Below, one piece after another: positions 17,132 through 25,778 of a stretch of DNA of 64,000 nt. This DNA is from Parvibaculum lavamentivorans DS-1. GTDB lineage: Bacteria; Pseudomonadota; Alphaproteobacteria; Parvibaculales; Parvibaculaceae. The notes beneath the pieces are model-generated. The model was not told the DNA's origin. It worked only from the letters and a program-made list of their open reading frames with translations, and did not search any database. Every line of letters starts with the position of its first letter. The first letter of the stretch is position 1. A program made the position numbers and the translations under genes. Where the stretch lies: the NCBI RefSeq assembly GCF_000017565.1, contig NC_009719.1:3145001-3209000 (forward strand). Direction: 5' to 3'.

Positions 17132-17782
17132 CTAAAAGCCGACGAGCCAGACGATTGCAATGAGAGCGATTATCACCAGTGGACCCCAGAGCCAGGGCGA
17201 GAAGCTCATGCCCGCTTCCTCGTCCGGAACAAGGGGGACGCCGGTCGGCGAGATGGCATCGCGGTCCGGCGATTTCGTCGGAATACCATGTTCCATTTCG
17301 TCGATGAGTTCGGGTTTTTCGTCCATCGGCTGAACCTTGCTGCCGCCGGCGAGGCGGGAGAAATTGTCGAAAAATTCCTCCGACATGCGGGCGGCTGTGG
17401 AATCGATGAAGCGCTGGCCGATCTGGGCGAGCTTGCCGCCGACCTGGGCCGTGACGGAATAGGAAAGGAGGGTGCCGCCACCTTCCGCGTCGGTGAGCGA
17501 TACCTTGGCCGAACCCTTGGCGAAGCCCGCCGCGCCGCCATTGCCTTCGCCGGAAATGGTGTAGCCGTTCGGCGGGTCGATGTCGGTGAGCTTGACCTTG
17601 CCCTTGAAGCGGGCGCTGACGGGGCCGACCTTGGCCTTGGCGACAGCTTCGAATTCATCGTCAGCGGTCTTGTTTACGGATTCCGCGCCGGGGATGGACT
17701 TGCGCAGAACTTCAGGATCGTTGAGCGCGGCCCAGACTTCCTCTCGCGGCGCCGGAATCTTGTATTCACCGGACATTTCCAT
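17132..17782 (-). CDS. coxG: CoxG-like SRPBCC protein with C-terminal membrane anchor
   Basis: 216 residues. The first 150 are the CoxG/SRPBCC fold (MSGEYKIPAPREEVWAALNDPEVLRKSIPGAESV ... ARFKGKVKLTDIDPPNGYTISGEG). An acidic linker follows, then one transmembrane helix (WLWGPLVIIALIAIVWLVGF) at the C-terminus. CoxG is reported to help recruit CO dehydrogenase to the cytoplasmic membrane, so it may tether this Mo enzyme to the quinone pool. AAGGAG precedes the ATG. It is the first gene of the cox operon and starts only 45 bp after the last Mrp-like gene. Confidence 0.88.
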   Translation of the reverse strand: MEMSGEYKIPAPREEVWAALNDPEVLRKSIPGAESVNKTADDEFEAVAKAKVGPVSARFKGKVKLTDIDPPNGYTISGEGNGGAAGFAKGSAKVSLTDAEGGGTLLSYSVTAQVGGKLAQIGQRFIDSTAARMSEEFFDNFSRLAGGSKVQPMDEKPELIDEMEHGIPTKSPDRDAISPTGVPLVPDEEAGMSFSPWLWGPLVIIALIAIVWLVGF

Positions 17783-17827
17783 CGGGGCGTCTCCTTTGTC
17801 TTTCTGCAGGCTGCGCGAGCGCGTGCC

Positions 17828-19522
17828 TTAAATATAGGTCAGCATCAGTGTGACACCGAGCAGAACCGCGATCCACAATACCATGGAGCCTGTGGGCCAT
17901 GTGCGCGCCAATGCGCCTTGCGGGCCGTGCGCGCGGTAGACACCGCTCAACAGGCGCTCGAGACGGACATCCGTGACACGGACAGAGAAGCGCCAGGCGG
18001 CTTGCACGGCACGCGTAAGCCCGCCCGCAATCACGGGCAGGAGACGCCGGTAGATCCAGTCGGAATCCAGATTGATCGATCCCGCACTGGTGGGGAAGAG
18101 CCGGAAGCGCAAGAGGACCGCAAAGGCGAGGGCGGTGAAGAACAGAAGCTGCAACTGGGTTATGACGTGCGCTGTCGTGTAGGATTCGTAGATAACGTCA
18201 TAGGGAAGCAGAGGCCGCAAGACTGCGGGATAAATACCGATACCGATACAAATCAGAGCCGTAGCGCCCATTGCCACAAGCATGTGGCGAGGCGCTTCCG
18301 AGGGGCGCTTGCCGCTGTCGGTACCGAAAAAGGCAAAATAGGAAACCTTCAAACTGGAATGGACGAACGCACCGGCGGAGGCGAGGAGCAGGACGAGCCA
18401 TACGTAATAGTACCCTTCCTTGCCGCTGGCGCTGAGGATGAGAGATTTGGAGACAAAGCCCGAGAAGAGCGGGAAGGCCGCAATGGATGCGCCGCCGACG
18501 AGGCAGAAGAGCATCGTCCAGGGCATGGTCCTGTAGAGGCCGCCAAGCTCTGAAGCCTTGGATGTACCGGTACGGAAGAGAACGGCGCCGACGCTCATGA
18601 ACAAGAGGGCCTGATAGAACACGCTGCTCAAGGCATGGGCGACCGTGCCGTTCAGCGCCAGTGGGGTGCCGATGCCGACGCCAACCACCATGATGCCGAG
18701 CTGACTGTTGAGCGAATAGGACAAGACGCGGCGCAGATCGTTTTCAATCAATGCAAAGAAAATGGGGAAGAGTGCCATCGTCGCACCGATATAGATCAAC
18801 AGTTCCGTACCGGGGAAACCGCGCGCAAGCGCGTAGACGGCGAGCTTGGTCGTGAAGACCGACAGAAGCACTGTGCCGGTCACCGTTGCAGCCGGATAGG
18901 CGTCGTGCATCCAGTTATGCAGCAGAGGGAACGCACATTTGATGCCGAAGGCCAAGAAGACCAGCCATGTGGCCAGGCTGCCAAGTTCCATGGAGCCGAA
19001 ACCTATTGAGCCGGTTTCGAGGTAGAGGAGAATTACGCCGGCGAGCAGCAGCAGACCCGAGCTGATCTGAACGGTCAGGTAGCGCATGCCCGCGGCATAG
19101 GCGCCCTCGGTGCGGCGGGCCCAGACGAGGAAGACCGAGGCGATGGCTGTGCCTTCCCAGAAGACAAACAGGGTTACGAAGTCGGCGGCGAAGACCGCGC
19201 CGATGGCGGAACCCGCATAGAGCAAGGCGGCAACCTGCTGGACCATATCGCGAAGGTGCCATGCATAGATCGCGGCGAGGAAAGCGGCGAGCGAGAAGAC
19301 CAGCCCGAACGCGACCGAAAGCGTGTCCACACGCATCAGGCCGACATGCATCCCCATGAGATTGAGGGTGTTGTAGGTGCCGTCGGGAAGGCCCCAGAAA
19401 ATTGCCACACCGGCGAGCGGCGTCGCAAGCAGGAGCAGCTTCCGGCCGATGCCGTGGGGAATGAACGGCAAGATGACAGCAGCCGCAACATAGACGAGAG
19501 CGGGGCTCAAAAACTCAGGCAT
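17828..19522 (-). CDS. Third MnhD/NuoN-like proton-translocating antiporter subunit
   Basis: 564 residues, about 14 predicted membrane helices plus a longer hydrophilic C-terminal region ending in one more helix. The proton-translocating motif appears as VFLAFGIKCAFPLLHNWMHDAYPAATVTGT, and LVFWEGT carries the conserved helix-5 Glu. It belongs to the family shared by Mrp subunits A/D and complex I subunits L/M/N. It is the last gene of the leftward cluster and overlaps the preceding 115-residue gene by 8 bp. Confidence 0.85.
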   Translation of the reverse strand: MPEFLSPALVYVAAAVILPFIPHGIGRKLLLLATPLAGVAIFWGLPDGTYNTLNLMGMHVGLMRVDTLSVAFGLVFSLAAFLAAIYAWHLRDMVQQVAALLYAGSAIGAVFAADFVTLFVFWEGTAIASVFLVWARRTEGAYAAGMRYLTVQISSGLLLLAGVILLYLETGSIGFGSMELGSLATWLVFLAFGIKCAFPLLHNWMHDAYPAATVTGTVLLSVFTTKLAVYALARGFPGTELLIYIGATMALFPIFFALIENDLRRVLSYSLNSQLGIMVVGVGIGTPLALNGTVAHALSSVFYQALLFMSVGAVLFRTGTSKASELGGLYRTMPWTMLFCLVGGASIAAFPLFSGFVSKSLILSASGKEGYYYVWLVLLLASAGAFVHSSLKVSYFAFFGTDSGKRPSEAPRHMLVAMGATALICIGIGIYPAVLRPLLPYDVIYESYTTAHVITQLQLLFFTALAFAVLLRFRLFPTSAGSINLDSDWIYRRLLPVIAGGLTRAVQAAWRFSVRVTDVRLERLLSGVYRAHGPQGALARTWPTGSMVLWIAVLLGVTLMLTYI

Positions 19523-19862
19523 CGAACGTCTTCCGCTTCAGGTCAAAGTCGGGATGAGGCTCGGCATCCACCGACTTGGACGCGTAATAATTTTCCGGCC
19601 GTCTGAGCAGCACCTGCAGGCCCTTTGATGCGACGACGAGGACGAAGACGCCGATGAGAGCGAAGAGGCCATAGAAGGCAGGAAACTCCTCGACCGGGAA
19701 TTCCACATGCTTGTGATAGGCAAAGTCCGCGAGGCCGAGGACAAGGCAGAGGATGACGAGCAGCCAAAGGAAATACGAAGCCAAGCGACTTGTGCCGACG
19801 CGCTGGATCAGCCGGCTCAAAAAGGGAAGGGGTCTGGCGCCGTTTTCGGAACGACTGGTCAT
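19515..19862 (-). CDS. Small two-helix membrane protein within the Mrp-like cluster
   Basis: 115 residues from the ATG at 19862; the upstream extension of the frame is shadow sequence. Two hydrophobic helices are visible (SYFLWLLVILCLVLGLADFAYH and FYGLFALIGVFVLVVASKGL), followed by a charged tail (RRPENYYASKSVDAEPHPDFDLKRKTFDA). Its ATG overlaps the stop of the upstream subunit (ATGA type), and its 3' end overlaps the next subunit by 8 bp, so it is translated with the cluster. I do not recognise it as a standard Mrp subunit; it may be an accessory subunit of this variant complex. Confidence 0.75.
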   Translation of the reverse strand: MTSRSENGARPLPFLSRLIQRVGTSRLASYFLWLLVILCLVLGLADFAYHKHVEFPVEEFPAFYGLFALIGVFVLVVASKGLQVLLRRPENYYASKSVDAEPHPDFDLKRKTFDA

Positions 19863-21367
19863 GGCGCACTCTCCGGCAAAATCGGGACGTGAAGCAGGAA
19901 CTCGTACAATCCGTTCACGGTGAAGAAGAGAAAGATGCAGCCTATCGCCGTTATGCAGAGGGGTACGACACACAAGGCAGGTGCTTCCGCGAGGCCCCCC
20001 TGCGGAGAAGCGGCTGCGCCAAGTGAATGAGCGACACCACCTTTTGGTGGAGCGAAGAAGGCACGGGCGGCTACCGGCAAAAGATAGGCGACATTCAGCA
20101 GCGAACTCACCATCAGCACGCCGATGATAATGAGATGCTCTGCCTCAGCGGCGGAAAGCATGAGATACCACTTGCTCCAGGCGCCGCCGAATGGTGGCAG
20201 GCCGATGATACTCAGGGATGCGAGTGTGAAGGCGATGAAGGTGAAAGGCATCTTGCGGCCGAGACCGTCGAGCTCGCTGACCTTCGTCTTGTGAGCTGCG
20301 ACGTAGATGGCACCGGCGCACATGAAAAGTGTGATCTTGCCCATAGCATGCATGACGATATGCATACCGCCACCCACGACGCCCATCTGATTTGCGAGCG
20401 CCATGCCGAGGGTGATGTAGGAGAGCTGGCTGACGGTCGAGTAGGCGAGACGCTCCTTCAAATCGTCCTTGGTGAGGGCGATGATGGAGGCAATGAGGAT
20501 CGACGCCGCGGCAAGCCAGACAAGCCATTCAGCCGCGCCGGTGCGAGAGAGAAAACCGACCCCGAAAATATAGGTGCCCACCTTGAGCATCGTGAAGACG
20601 CCGGCCTTCACGACCGCCACCGCGTGCAGCAAGGCGCTGACGGGCGTGGGCGCGACCATGGCGGCAGGAAGCCAGCGATGGAACGGCATCAGAGCTGCCT
20701 TGCCGATGCCGAAGGCGAAGAGTGCGAGCAGCAGCGGCACGTAGGCCGGATCGATCCGGCCTTCCAGAATTCCGCCGGGGCGGAAATCCATCGTGCCCGC
20801 CAGATTCCATGTCCAGATGACGGCGACCAGCAGGAATAGGATCGACGTGGTCATCAGGATCGCCAGGTATATACGCGCGCCTCGCCGCGCTTCCGGCGTT
20901 TCCTTGTGGGCGACCAGCGGATAGGTCGAGATGGTCAGCACTTCGTAGAAAATGAAGAGCGTGAAAAGGTTGCCGGAGAAGGCGATGCCGAGTGCGGCCG
21001 AGATCGCTATGGCGAAGCAGATATAGAAGCGCGTCTGCTTCTTTTCGCCGGCGCCGCGCATATAGCCGATCGAATAAATGGCCGTCACGATCCAGAGGCC
21101 GGAGGCAACCGTCGCGAAGAGCATCCCTAACGGCTCTATCGCGAAATTCACGACCAGTCCCGGCATGACCTCGAAAAGAGTGATCGAAGGACGCGCTCCG
21201 TCGAGAAAGCCATTCAGCAGGTAGAGGACGACGGCGAAAGTCAGGAGGGACGCGATGACGCTGGTGGCGTCGCGCAGATTGGGACGGCTGCCGAGAGCGG
21301 CGATCATAAAGGTCGCCGCAGCCGGCAGGCCGAGAGCGATCAGGAGGGCGGTCGTATCGGTCATCAT
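19859..21367 (-). CDS. Second MnhD-like cation/proton antiporter subunit
   Basis: 502 residues with about 14 helices. The signature AFGIGKAALMPFHRWLPAAMVAPTPVSALLHAVAVVKAGVF matches the NuoL/MrpA/MrpD core with its key Lys and His residues; LFIFYEVLTISTYPLV has the conserved Glu. It lies 7 bp after the first mnhD-like gene. It resembles proteins annotated as 'monovalent cation/H+ antiporter subunit D family'. Whether this subunit moves Na+ or only H+ cannot be judged. Confidence 0.88.
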   Translation of the reverse strand: MMTDTTALLIALGLPAAATFMIAALGSRPNLRDATSVIASLLTFAVVLYLLNGFLDGARPSITLFEVMPGLVVNFAIEPLGMLFATVASGLWIVTAIYSIGYMRGAGEKKQTRFYICFAIAISAALGIAFSGNLFTLFIFYEVLTISTYPLVAHKETPEARRGARIYLAILMTTSILFLLVAVIWTWNLAGTMDFRPGGILEGRIDPAYVPLLLALFAFGIGKAALMPFHRWLPAAMVAPTPVSALLHAVAVVKAGVFTMLKVGTYIFGVGFLSRTGAAEWLVWLAAASILIASIIALTKDDLKERLAYSTVSQLSYITLGMALANQMGVVGGGMHIVMHAMGKITLFMCAGAIYVAAHKTKVSELDGLGRKMPFTFIAFTLASLSIIGLPPFGGAWSKWYLMLSAAEAEHLIIIGVLMVSSLLNVAYLLPVAARAFFAPPKGGVAHSLGAAASPQGGLAEAPALCVVPLCITAIGCIFLFFTVNGLYEFLLHVPILPESAP

Positions 21368-21374
21368 GCTCTCC

Positions 21375-22880
21375 TCACTGCCACATTATATGAGAGGAAC
21401 TGATGAGCGAGTTGGCCGCCCGGCTGGCAGCACCCGTTGTCATGGTCGCCGTTATTCCAAACCACACTGTGAGGGCGACGAGAAACCATGTTGGTACCAA
21501 CATGGAGAGCGGCGCTTCTCTCCTGGACACACCTTCCGGCGCGGGTTGGAGATAGGCCTGTTCGACGACGCGCCAGACATAAATAATGGCCAACAATGAC
21601 GAGCCCATGATGAGAAGAGCAACCGGCCACCATCCCAGTTCTATGGCCGCCTGCACCAGGTACCATTTGCTGATGAAGCCAACGGTCAGCGGGAGGCCTA
21701 TCAGGCTGAGGCCGGCGATTACGAAGGCGGCAGTCGTCCATGGCATGTCGCGGCCGACGCCGCGAAGTGACTTGATAGAGCTGCTGCCGGTCGCAAAGAT
21801 GAAGCAGCCGGCGACCATAAAGAGGGCTCCCTTTGTGATCGCGTGATTGAAGAGATGAATAATGGATGCTGTAAGCCCCGTATGCGTGAGAAAGGCGAGG
21901 CCGAGCAGAATGTAGCCGATTTGTGCGATGCTCGAGTAAGCGAGCATGCGCTTCAGGTCATCCTGGAAAATGGCGACGAGGGAAGCCGCAAACATCGCAA
22001 CGATAGCGAGCGGCAAGACAACATTTTTCAGGGTGGCCGCCTGGAAGGCGTAGTCGAAGCCAAAGACCGTGAACATGAAGCGCAGCAGCACGTAGACGGC
22101 AACTTTTGTGGCGGTCGCAGCGAGGAAAGCCGTCACCGCCGAAGGCGCGAAGCTGTAAGCGTTAGGTAGCCACAGATGCAGCGGGAACATCGCAAGCTTC
22201 AGCCCCATGCCGATGAGGATAAAGACGAAGCCTGTGCGCAGGGTTCGACTATCGCCATGCGCCGCTATTCTCTCTCCTAGGTCGGCCATGTTGAGCGTGC
22301 CCGTGACCATATAGAGCATGCCGATGCCGATGACGAAGAAGGTTGCTCCGATGGTGCCCATGATCAAGTAATTGTAGGAGGCGGTAAGGGCGCGCTTGTT
22401 GCGCCACGCACCTGCGGCGACGAGGGCATAAGTCGAGAGCGAAGAAATTTCGAGAAATACGAATACGTTGAACGCATCGCCGGTGATTGTGACGCCGAGA
22501 AGGCCGGTCAGGCAAAGAAGGAAGGCGGTATAGAAGAGAACCTGGCGCTCGGCAGGTATTTCGTAATCGACGCTTTTTCGCGCATAGGGCAACACCAGCG
22601 CAGCGAGGCCCGACACGATCACGAGCACGAATGCGTTGAGCGTATCGACGCGATATTCAATGCCTGCCGGAGGAGCCCAACCACCCATCTCATAAGAAAT
22701 GATGGTGCCTCCGGAAGTGGCAATGAAAAGCGATATGGAAATCGCGAATGTGAAAAAGGAAATGAGCGTTGCAAAGGCCCAGGCCCGGGTGCCCGAACCG
22801 AGCATCGCGCAGACCGGCGCCGCGACAAGCGGCAGGACGACCTGAAGAGCCGGGAGATTTGCCTCTATCATGGCGAGCAT
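21375..22880 (-). CDS. mnhD: Na+/H+ antiporter subunit D (MnhD/MrpD-like)
   Basis: 501 residues, the standard MrpD length, with about 14 helices. Motifs are VFVFLEISSLSTYALVA (helix-5 Glu), GMGLKLAMFPLHLWLPNAYSFAPSAVTAFLAATATKVAVYVLLR (Lys and PLHLWLP core) and ITKGALFMVAG. The ATG at 22880 overlaps the last base of the mnhC stop codon. Of the three D-type subunits here, this is closest to canonical MrpD and directly follows mnhC, as in Mrp operons. Confidence 0.92.
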   Translation of the reverse strand: MLAMIEANLPALQVVLPLVAAPVCAMLGSGTRAWAFATLISFFTFAISISLFIATSGGTIISYEMGGWAPPAGIEYRVDTLNAFVLVIVSGLAALVLPYARKSVDYEIPAERQVLFYTAFLLCLTGLLGVTITGDAFNVFVFLEISSLSTYALVAAGAWRNKRALTASYNYLIMGTIGATFFVIGIGMLYMVTGTLNMADLGERIAAHGDSRTLRTGFVFILIGMGLKLAMFPLHLWLPNAYSFAPSAVTAFLAATATKVAVYVLLRFMFTVFGFDYAFQAATLKNVVLPLAIVAMFAASLVAIFQDDLKRMLAYSSIAQIGYILLGLAFLTHTGLTASIIHLFNHAITKGALFMVAGCFIFATGSSSIKSLRGVGRDMPWTTAAFVIAGLSLIGLPLTVGFISKWYLVQAAIELGWWPVALLIMGSSLLAIIYVWRVVEQAYLQPAPEGVSRREAPLSMLVPTWFLVALTVWFGITATMTTGAASRAANSLISSSHIMWQ

Positions 22881-23299
22881 CAGCGGGATACCTCACCCTG
22901 AAGAACGCCTTCGGCGAATTCCATCTCATGCTCCATGACGAGAAGTTCGTCCTCCTCGATGGTGCCATAGGTTTCCCGGATGCGAACGACCAGAGCGAGC
23001 GCAAGCGCCGTTGTTGCAATGCCGACCACGATGGCGGTGAGGATCAGGACGTGGGGCAGGGGATTTGAATAGACCGCATCCGGATCGTCGATAAGCACGG
23101 GGGGCGTGCCGCCGATGACCTTGCCCATCGAGATGTAGAGCATGAAGACGGATGATTGAAAGATGTTCAGGCCGACGATCTTTTTTACGAGATTGCCACG
23201 GCTGACGGTCACGTACATTCCGGTCATCATCAGAATGACGAACATCCAGTAATTGTAATGACCGACGACAAATTCCAGATCGAGAATAATCTCAGACAT
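22880..23299 (-). CDS. mnhC: Na+/H+ antiporter subunit C (MnhC/NuoK-like)
   Basis: 139 residues from the ATG at 23299, which overlaps the mnhB-like stop as TAATG; the frame's 26-residue extension is shadow. Three helices typical of MrpC/NuoK are visible, with GMYVTVSRGNLVKKIVGLNIFQSSVFMLYISMG and DPLPHVLILTAIVVGIA-type sequence (here SNPLPHVLILTAIVVGIATTALALAL). The acidic C-terminal tail (EEDELLVMEHEMEFAEG) is longer than usual. Confidence 0.9.
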   Translation of the reverse strand: MSEIILDLEFVVGHYNYWMFVILMMTGMYVTVSRGNLVKKIVGLNIFQSSVFMLYISMGKVIGGTPPVLIDDPDAVYSNPLPHVLILTAIVVGIATTALALALVVRIRETYGTIEEDELLVMEHEMEFAEGVLQGEVSR

Positions 23300-23736
23300 T
23301 ACCAATCCTCGTCCTTGAGCGGCGGATTGTGCCGCGCGAAGGCGACGAAAAGGGCGATCATGACCGATGCGACGCATACACCAACGCCGAACTCAACCGC
23401 GATGATGCCCCATACCTGCGCATCGGCGGGATTGTCGGCGAGCACGTTGTAGCCCAGGAATGCATCGCCCAGCAGCATGGTGAGGACGCCCGTCCCCGCA
23501 TAGATGAGGACACCTATGCCCGCGAAGATATGGCAGACACGGGGAGGGAGAACCTTCATCATCGCATCGATGCCAAACACCAATGCATAGAGGATGAAGG
23601 CGACGGCGAAGAGGACGCCGGCCTGAAAGCCGCCGCCAGGGCTGTAGTCGCCATGCCATTGCACATAGAGCGCGTAAAGGATGATCGGCGGGATAAGAAG
23701 CTTCGAGACGACGCGGAGTACGGAATGATGTTCCAT
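23299..23736 (-). CDS. mnhB: Na+/H+ antiporter subunit B (MnhB-like)
   Basis: 145 residues with four helices. The N-terminal HHSVLRVVSKLLIPPIILYALYVQWHGDYSPGGGFQAGVLFA is the clear MnhB signature (HGxxSPGGGFQAG). It sits 2 bp after the DUF4040-type gene and overlaps mnhC by 1 nt. Confidence 0.93.
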   Translation of the reverse strand: MEHHSVLRVVSKLLIPPIILYALYVQWHGDYSPGGGFQAGVLFAVAFILYALVFGIDAMMKVLPPRVCHIFAGIGVLIYAGTGVLTMLLGDAFLGYNVLADNPADAQVWGIIAVEFGVGVCVASVMIALFVAFARHNPPLKDEDW

Positions 23737-23738
23737 GG

Positions 23739-24311
23739 CTATTCGTCCTTCCGGCCGTTCGACGCGGGACGCTTGCTGGAGGCGCCCAGCAACAGCAGCA
23801 CGGCGACCGCAGCCGTAAACACCACCAGTACCTCGCCCAGAGTATCGAAACCTCGATAGCTTGCCAGAATGGCGGTCACCACGTTTGGAATCCCGGTTTC
23901 CACCGGTGTTCTCTCGAGATATTCACGAGCGAGATGCTCTTGTGATGGATTGTCGGCCGCTCCGAATGTCGGCATATCCAGCGTGCCGTAGATGAGCGCC
24001 GCTCCGGTAACGAGACAGACAAGAAGAGGAAGGAATGGCGAATGCACCGGCTTCTTTTCTTCGCGTCCGGTCAGGGCGAGCGTGCCAAGTAAAAGTACCG
24101 TGGAAATGCCGGCACCTACAGCCGCTTCGGTGAAGGCCACGTCCATCGCGTCGAGCGTGGCAAAAAGGGCAGCGGAGAGAAGGCTGAAAACACCCGCCAG
24201 CATGACCACCGCGAAAAGATTGCGCAGGCGCGTGATCGCTATGGCGGTGATGACGAGAAACGTGAAGAGGAGGATGTCGATTACGGCGATGCCGATCAGG
24301 TTGGCACTCAT
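23739..24311 (-). CDS. MbhD/MbhE-type antiporter subunit (detached MnhA C-terminal region)
   Basis: 190 residues, about six helices. The first half (IDILLFTFLVITAIAITRLRNLFAVVMLAGVFSLLSAALFATLDAMDVAFTEAAVGAGISTVLL) is the DUF4040/MbhD module. The second half (PNVVTAILASYRGFDTLGEVLVVFTAAVAVLLLL) is the MbhE-like module. In canonical Mrp systems these modules form the C-terminus of MrpA; here they stand as their own gene, as in archaeal Mbh/Mrp-type complexes. The ends overlap mnhG by 4 bp. Confidence 0.87.
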   Translation of the reverse strand: MSANLIGIAVIDILLFTFLVITAIAITRLRNLFAVVMLAGVFSLLSAALFATLDAMDVAFTEAAVGAGISTVLLLGTLALTGREEKKPVHSPFLPLLVCLVTGAALIYGTLDMPTFGAADNPSQEHLAREYLERTPVETGIPNVVTAILASYRGFDTLGEVLVVFTAAVAVLLLLGASSKRPASNGRKDE

Positions 24312-24685
24312 GACCCCGTCTCCGTTTTGACTTTTTTGCCCACAACGTCCGCCGTTTCGTTGCGACGCAGCCGCATGGGACGAATGCCCGCGATGAACGA
24401 CGCGTTCGCCACCGCATGTGTTGCAGTGGGGCTCGTCACGAAGAGAAAGAGGCCGATAAGGGCGAGTTTCAGTGTGGCCTGTGTGAAGCCCGCCTGAATG
24501 ATCATGCCGAGGAGGATGAGTTCGGCACCTACCGTGTCGACGACACCGGCGGCGTGAAGGCGCGACCAGACGTCCGGCAGGCGGACGAGCCCAAAAGCAC
24601 CGATCAGCAAGAAGACGCTGCCAACCGCGAAGGAAATGCCGCTCGCAATGTCACGCAGGAGATCGAGTGAAAAAGCATCCATCAC
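24308..24685 (-). CDS. mnhG: Na+/H+ antiporter subunit G (MnhG-like)
   Basis: 125 residues, three helices. FAVGSVFLLIGAFGLVRLPDVWSRLHAAGVVDTVGAELILLGMI is the typical MnhG signature (RLPDxxxRxHAA). It overlaps mnhF by 4 bp upstream and the DUF4040-type gene by 4 bp downstream. The C-terminal 30 residues are basic and acidic, unlike the membrane part, and presumably cytoplasmic. Confidence 0.92.
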   Translation of the reverse strand: MMDAFSLDLLRDIASGISFAVGSVFLLIGAFGLVRLPDVWSRLHAAGVVDTVGAELILLGMIIQAGFTQATLKLALIGLFLFVTSPTATHAVANASFIAGIRPMRLRRNETADVVGKKVKTETGS

Positions 24686-24969
24686 GAATCCTCGGTATTG
24701 AGCGTCGCTTGGCCAAGGGCCCGATAGCGGAAGAATTTGAGAATTGCGATTGTGCTGACGAAATTGATGAGTGCGTACAGGATGGCTATATCGAGGAAAT
24801 CCGGACGTTCACCGATGAATCCGAGAAGGCTGAGGAAGAGCACGGTCAGCGTTCCGAAAGTGTTGACCGCCAGTACGCGATCGTAAACCGTCGGCCCGGC
24901 AAAAAGCCTTATCAGGACGAGCAGGATCGCGACAAAAAGTGCCGCTGCAACCGCGAGAAACATGACCAT
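24682..24969 (-). CDS. mnhF: Na+/H+ antiporter subunit F (MnhF-like)
   Basis: 95 residues from the ATG at 24969, 1 bp after the mnhE stop; the extra 15 residues of the longer frame overlap mnhE and look unrelated. Three helices are seen, with RLFAGPTVYDRVLAVNTFGTLTVLFLSLLGF, the MnhF signature (GPTxxDRVxAxN). It overlaps mnhG by 4 bp. Confidence 0.92.
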   Translation of the reverse strand: MVMFLAVAAALFVAILLVLIRLFAGPTVYDRVLAVNTFGTLTVLFLSLLGFIGERPDFLDIAILYALINFVSTIAILKFFRYRALGQATLNTEDS

Positions 24970-24970
24970 A

Positions 24971-25444
24971 TCAACGTCCCTCGATATGGGCGACACGGCG
25001 ACCCATCTCGGCAAACCCCTCGGGACGGGCGCCTTCGTCGGTCAGGGACTGGACCAGAAACTTGCCGTTCCCGGCTTCGACGGTGATTGTGCCGGGCGTC
25101 AGCGTGATCGAATTGGCGAAAATGACGTGACCCATTTCCGTTTTAGGAGGACAGTCGACAGCAACGAGATTTTGGCTGACCGGCATGTCGCGGGAAAGAA
25201 TGATCCGGCATACGGCAACCGCCGATTTGAAGATTTCGCCCCCAAGCCATCCCCAATAGAGCAGCAGCGACGGGCGCAGCTGAATCGGCACCGCCTCGTC
25301 GTCGAGCAACTTCATCCGGAATGCGAGGAAGACGGTAAACAGGCAGGAAAGTACGCCGAGAGTCAGCAGTAATGGCTTGAAGTATCCCGATAAAGCCAGC
25401 CAGAGGGCGAAGAGCGCTACCAGTAGTCCAACCGCTTTTGCCAT
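24971..25444 (-). CDS. mnhE: Na+/H+ antiporter subunit E (MnhE-like)
   Basis: 157 residues from the ATG at 25444 (MAKAVGLLVALFALWLALSG); the upstream 47 residues of the frame are non-family sequence. Two N-terminal helices are followed by the cytoplasmic domain with VIFANSITLTPGTITVEAGNGKFLVQSLTDEG, diagnostic for MnhE (NSITLTPGT). It is the first gene of the leftward E-F-G-(MbhD/E)-B-C-D-D-small-D cluster, so the cluster promoter should lie at about 25445-25680. Confidence 0.93.
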   Translation of the reverse strand: MAKAVGLLVALFALWLALSGYFKPLLLTLGVLSCLFTVFLAFRMKLLDDEAVPIQLRPSLLLYWGWLGGEIFKSAVAVCRIILSRDMPVSQNLVAVDCPPKTEMGHVIFANSITLTPGTITVEAGNGKFLVQSLTDEGARPEGFAEMGRRVAHIEGR

Positions 25445-25778
25445 GCTCTCCCTGCAACACGTATAGCCATGAAACGACACCGTCTGCCGGTCCCGTTCGG
25501 CCAGAACCACACATCGTGGCTGGCCATTGTGAGGGCCGCCATTCGCCGAGTGCGTCGGAATCCCTTGATGGGCGCCAATATGCAATGCGCTTGTGGGCAG
25601 GGCAAGAAAGACCGGAACGCCTCATGTCGATTTCCGGATATTCTCGCCGCTTTCAATGCTTAACCAACACTGTTATAGTTGTCATAACCTAATGGGGGGT
25701 CTGGGGGAGGAGCCACGGACCAGTAAGGAAATTCCGGTGCGGCCAATATTTGAGGCCAAACCTTTGTTGACTGACCGG
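25445..25778. other. Divergent intergenic region with an inverted repeat
   Basis: No supported gene in this stretch of about 334 bp between the Mrp-like cluster (leftward) and the cold-shock gene (rightward), although the cold-shock frame stays open back to 25593. Around 25665-25695 the sequence becomes AT-rich, with the inverted repeat GTTAT-N7-ATAAC at 25672-25688. That is a candidate regulator site or promoter region. An ATG at 25692 is an alternative cold-shock gene start. Confidence 0.4.
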
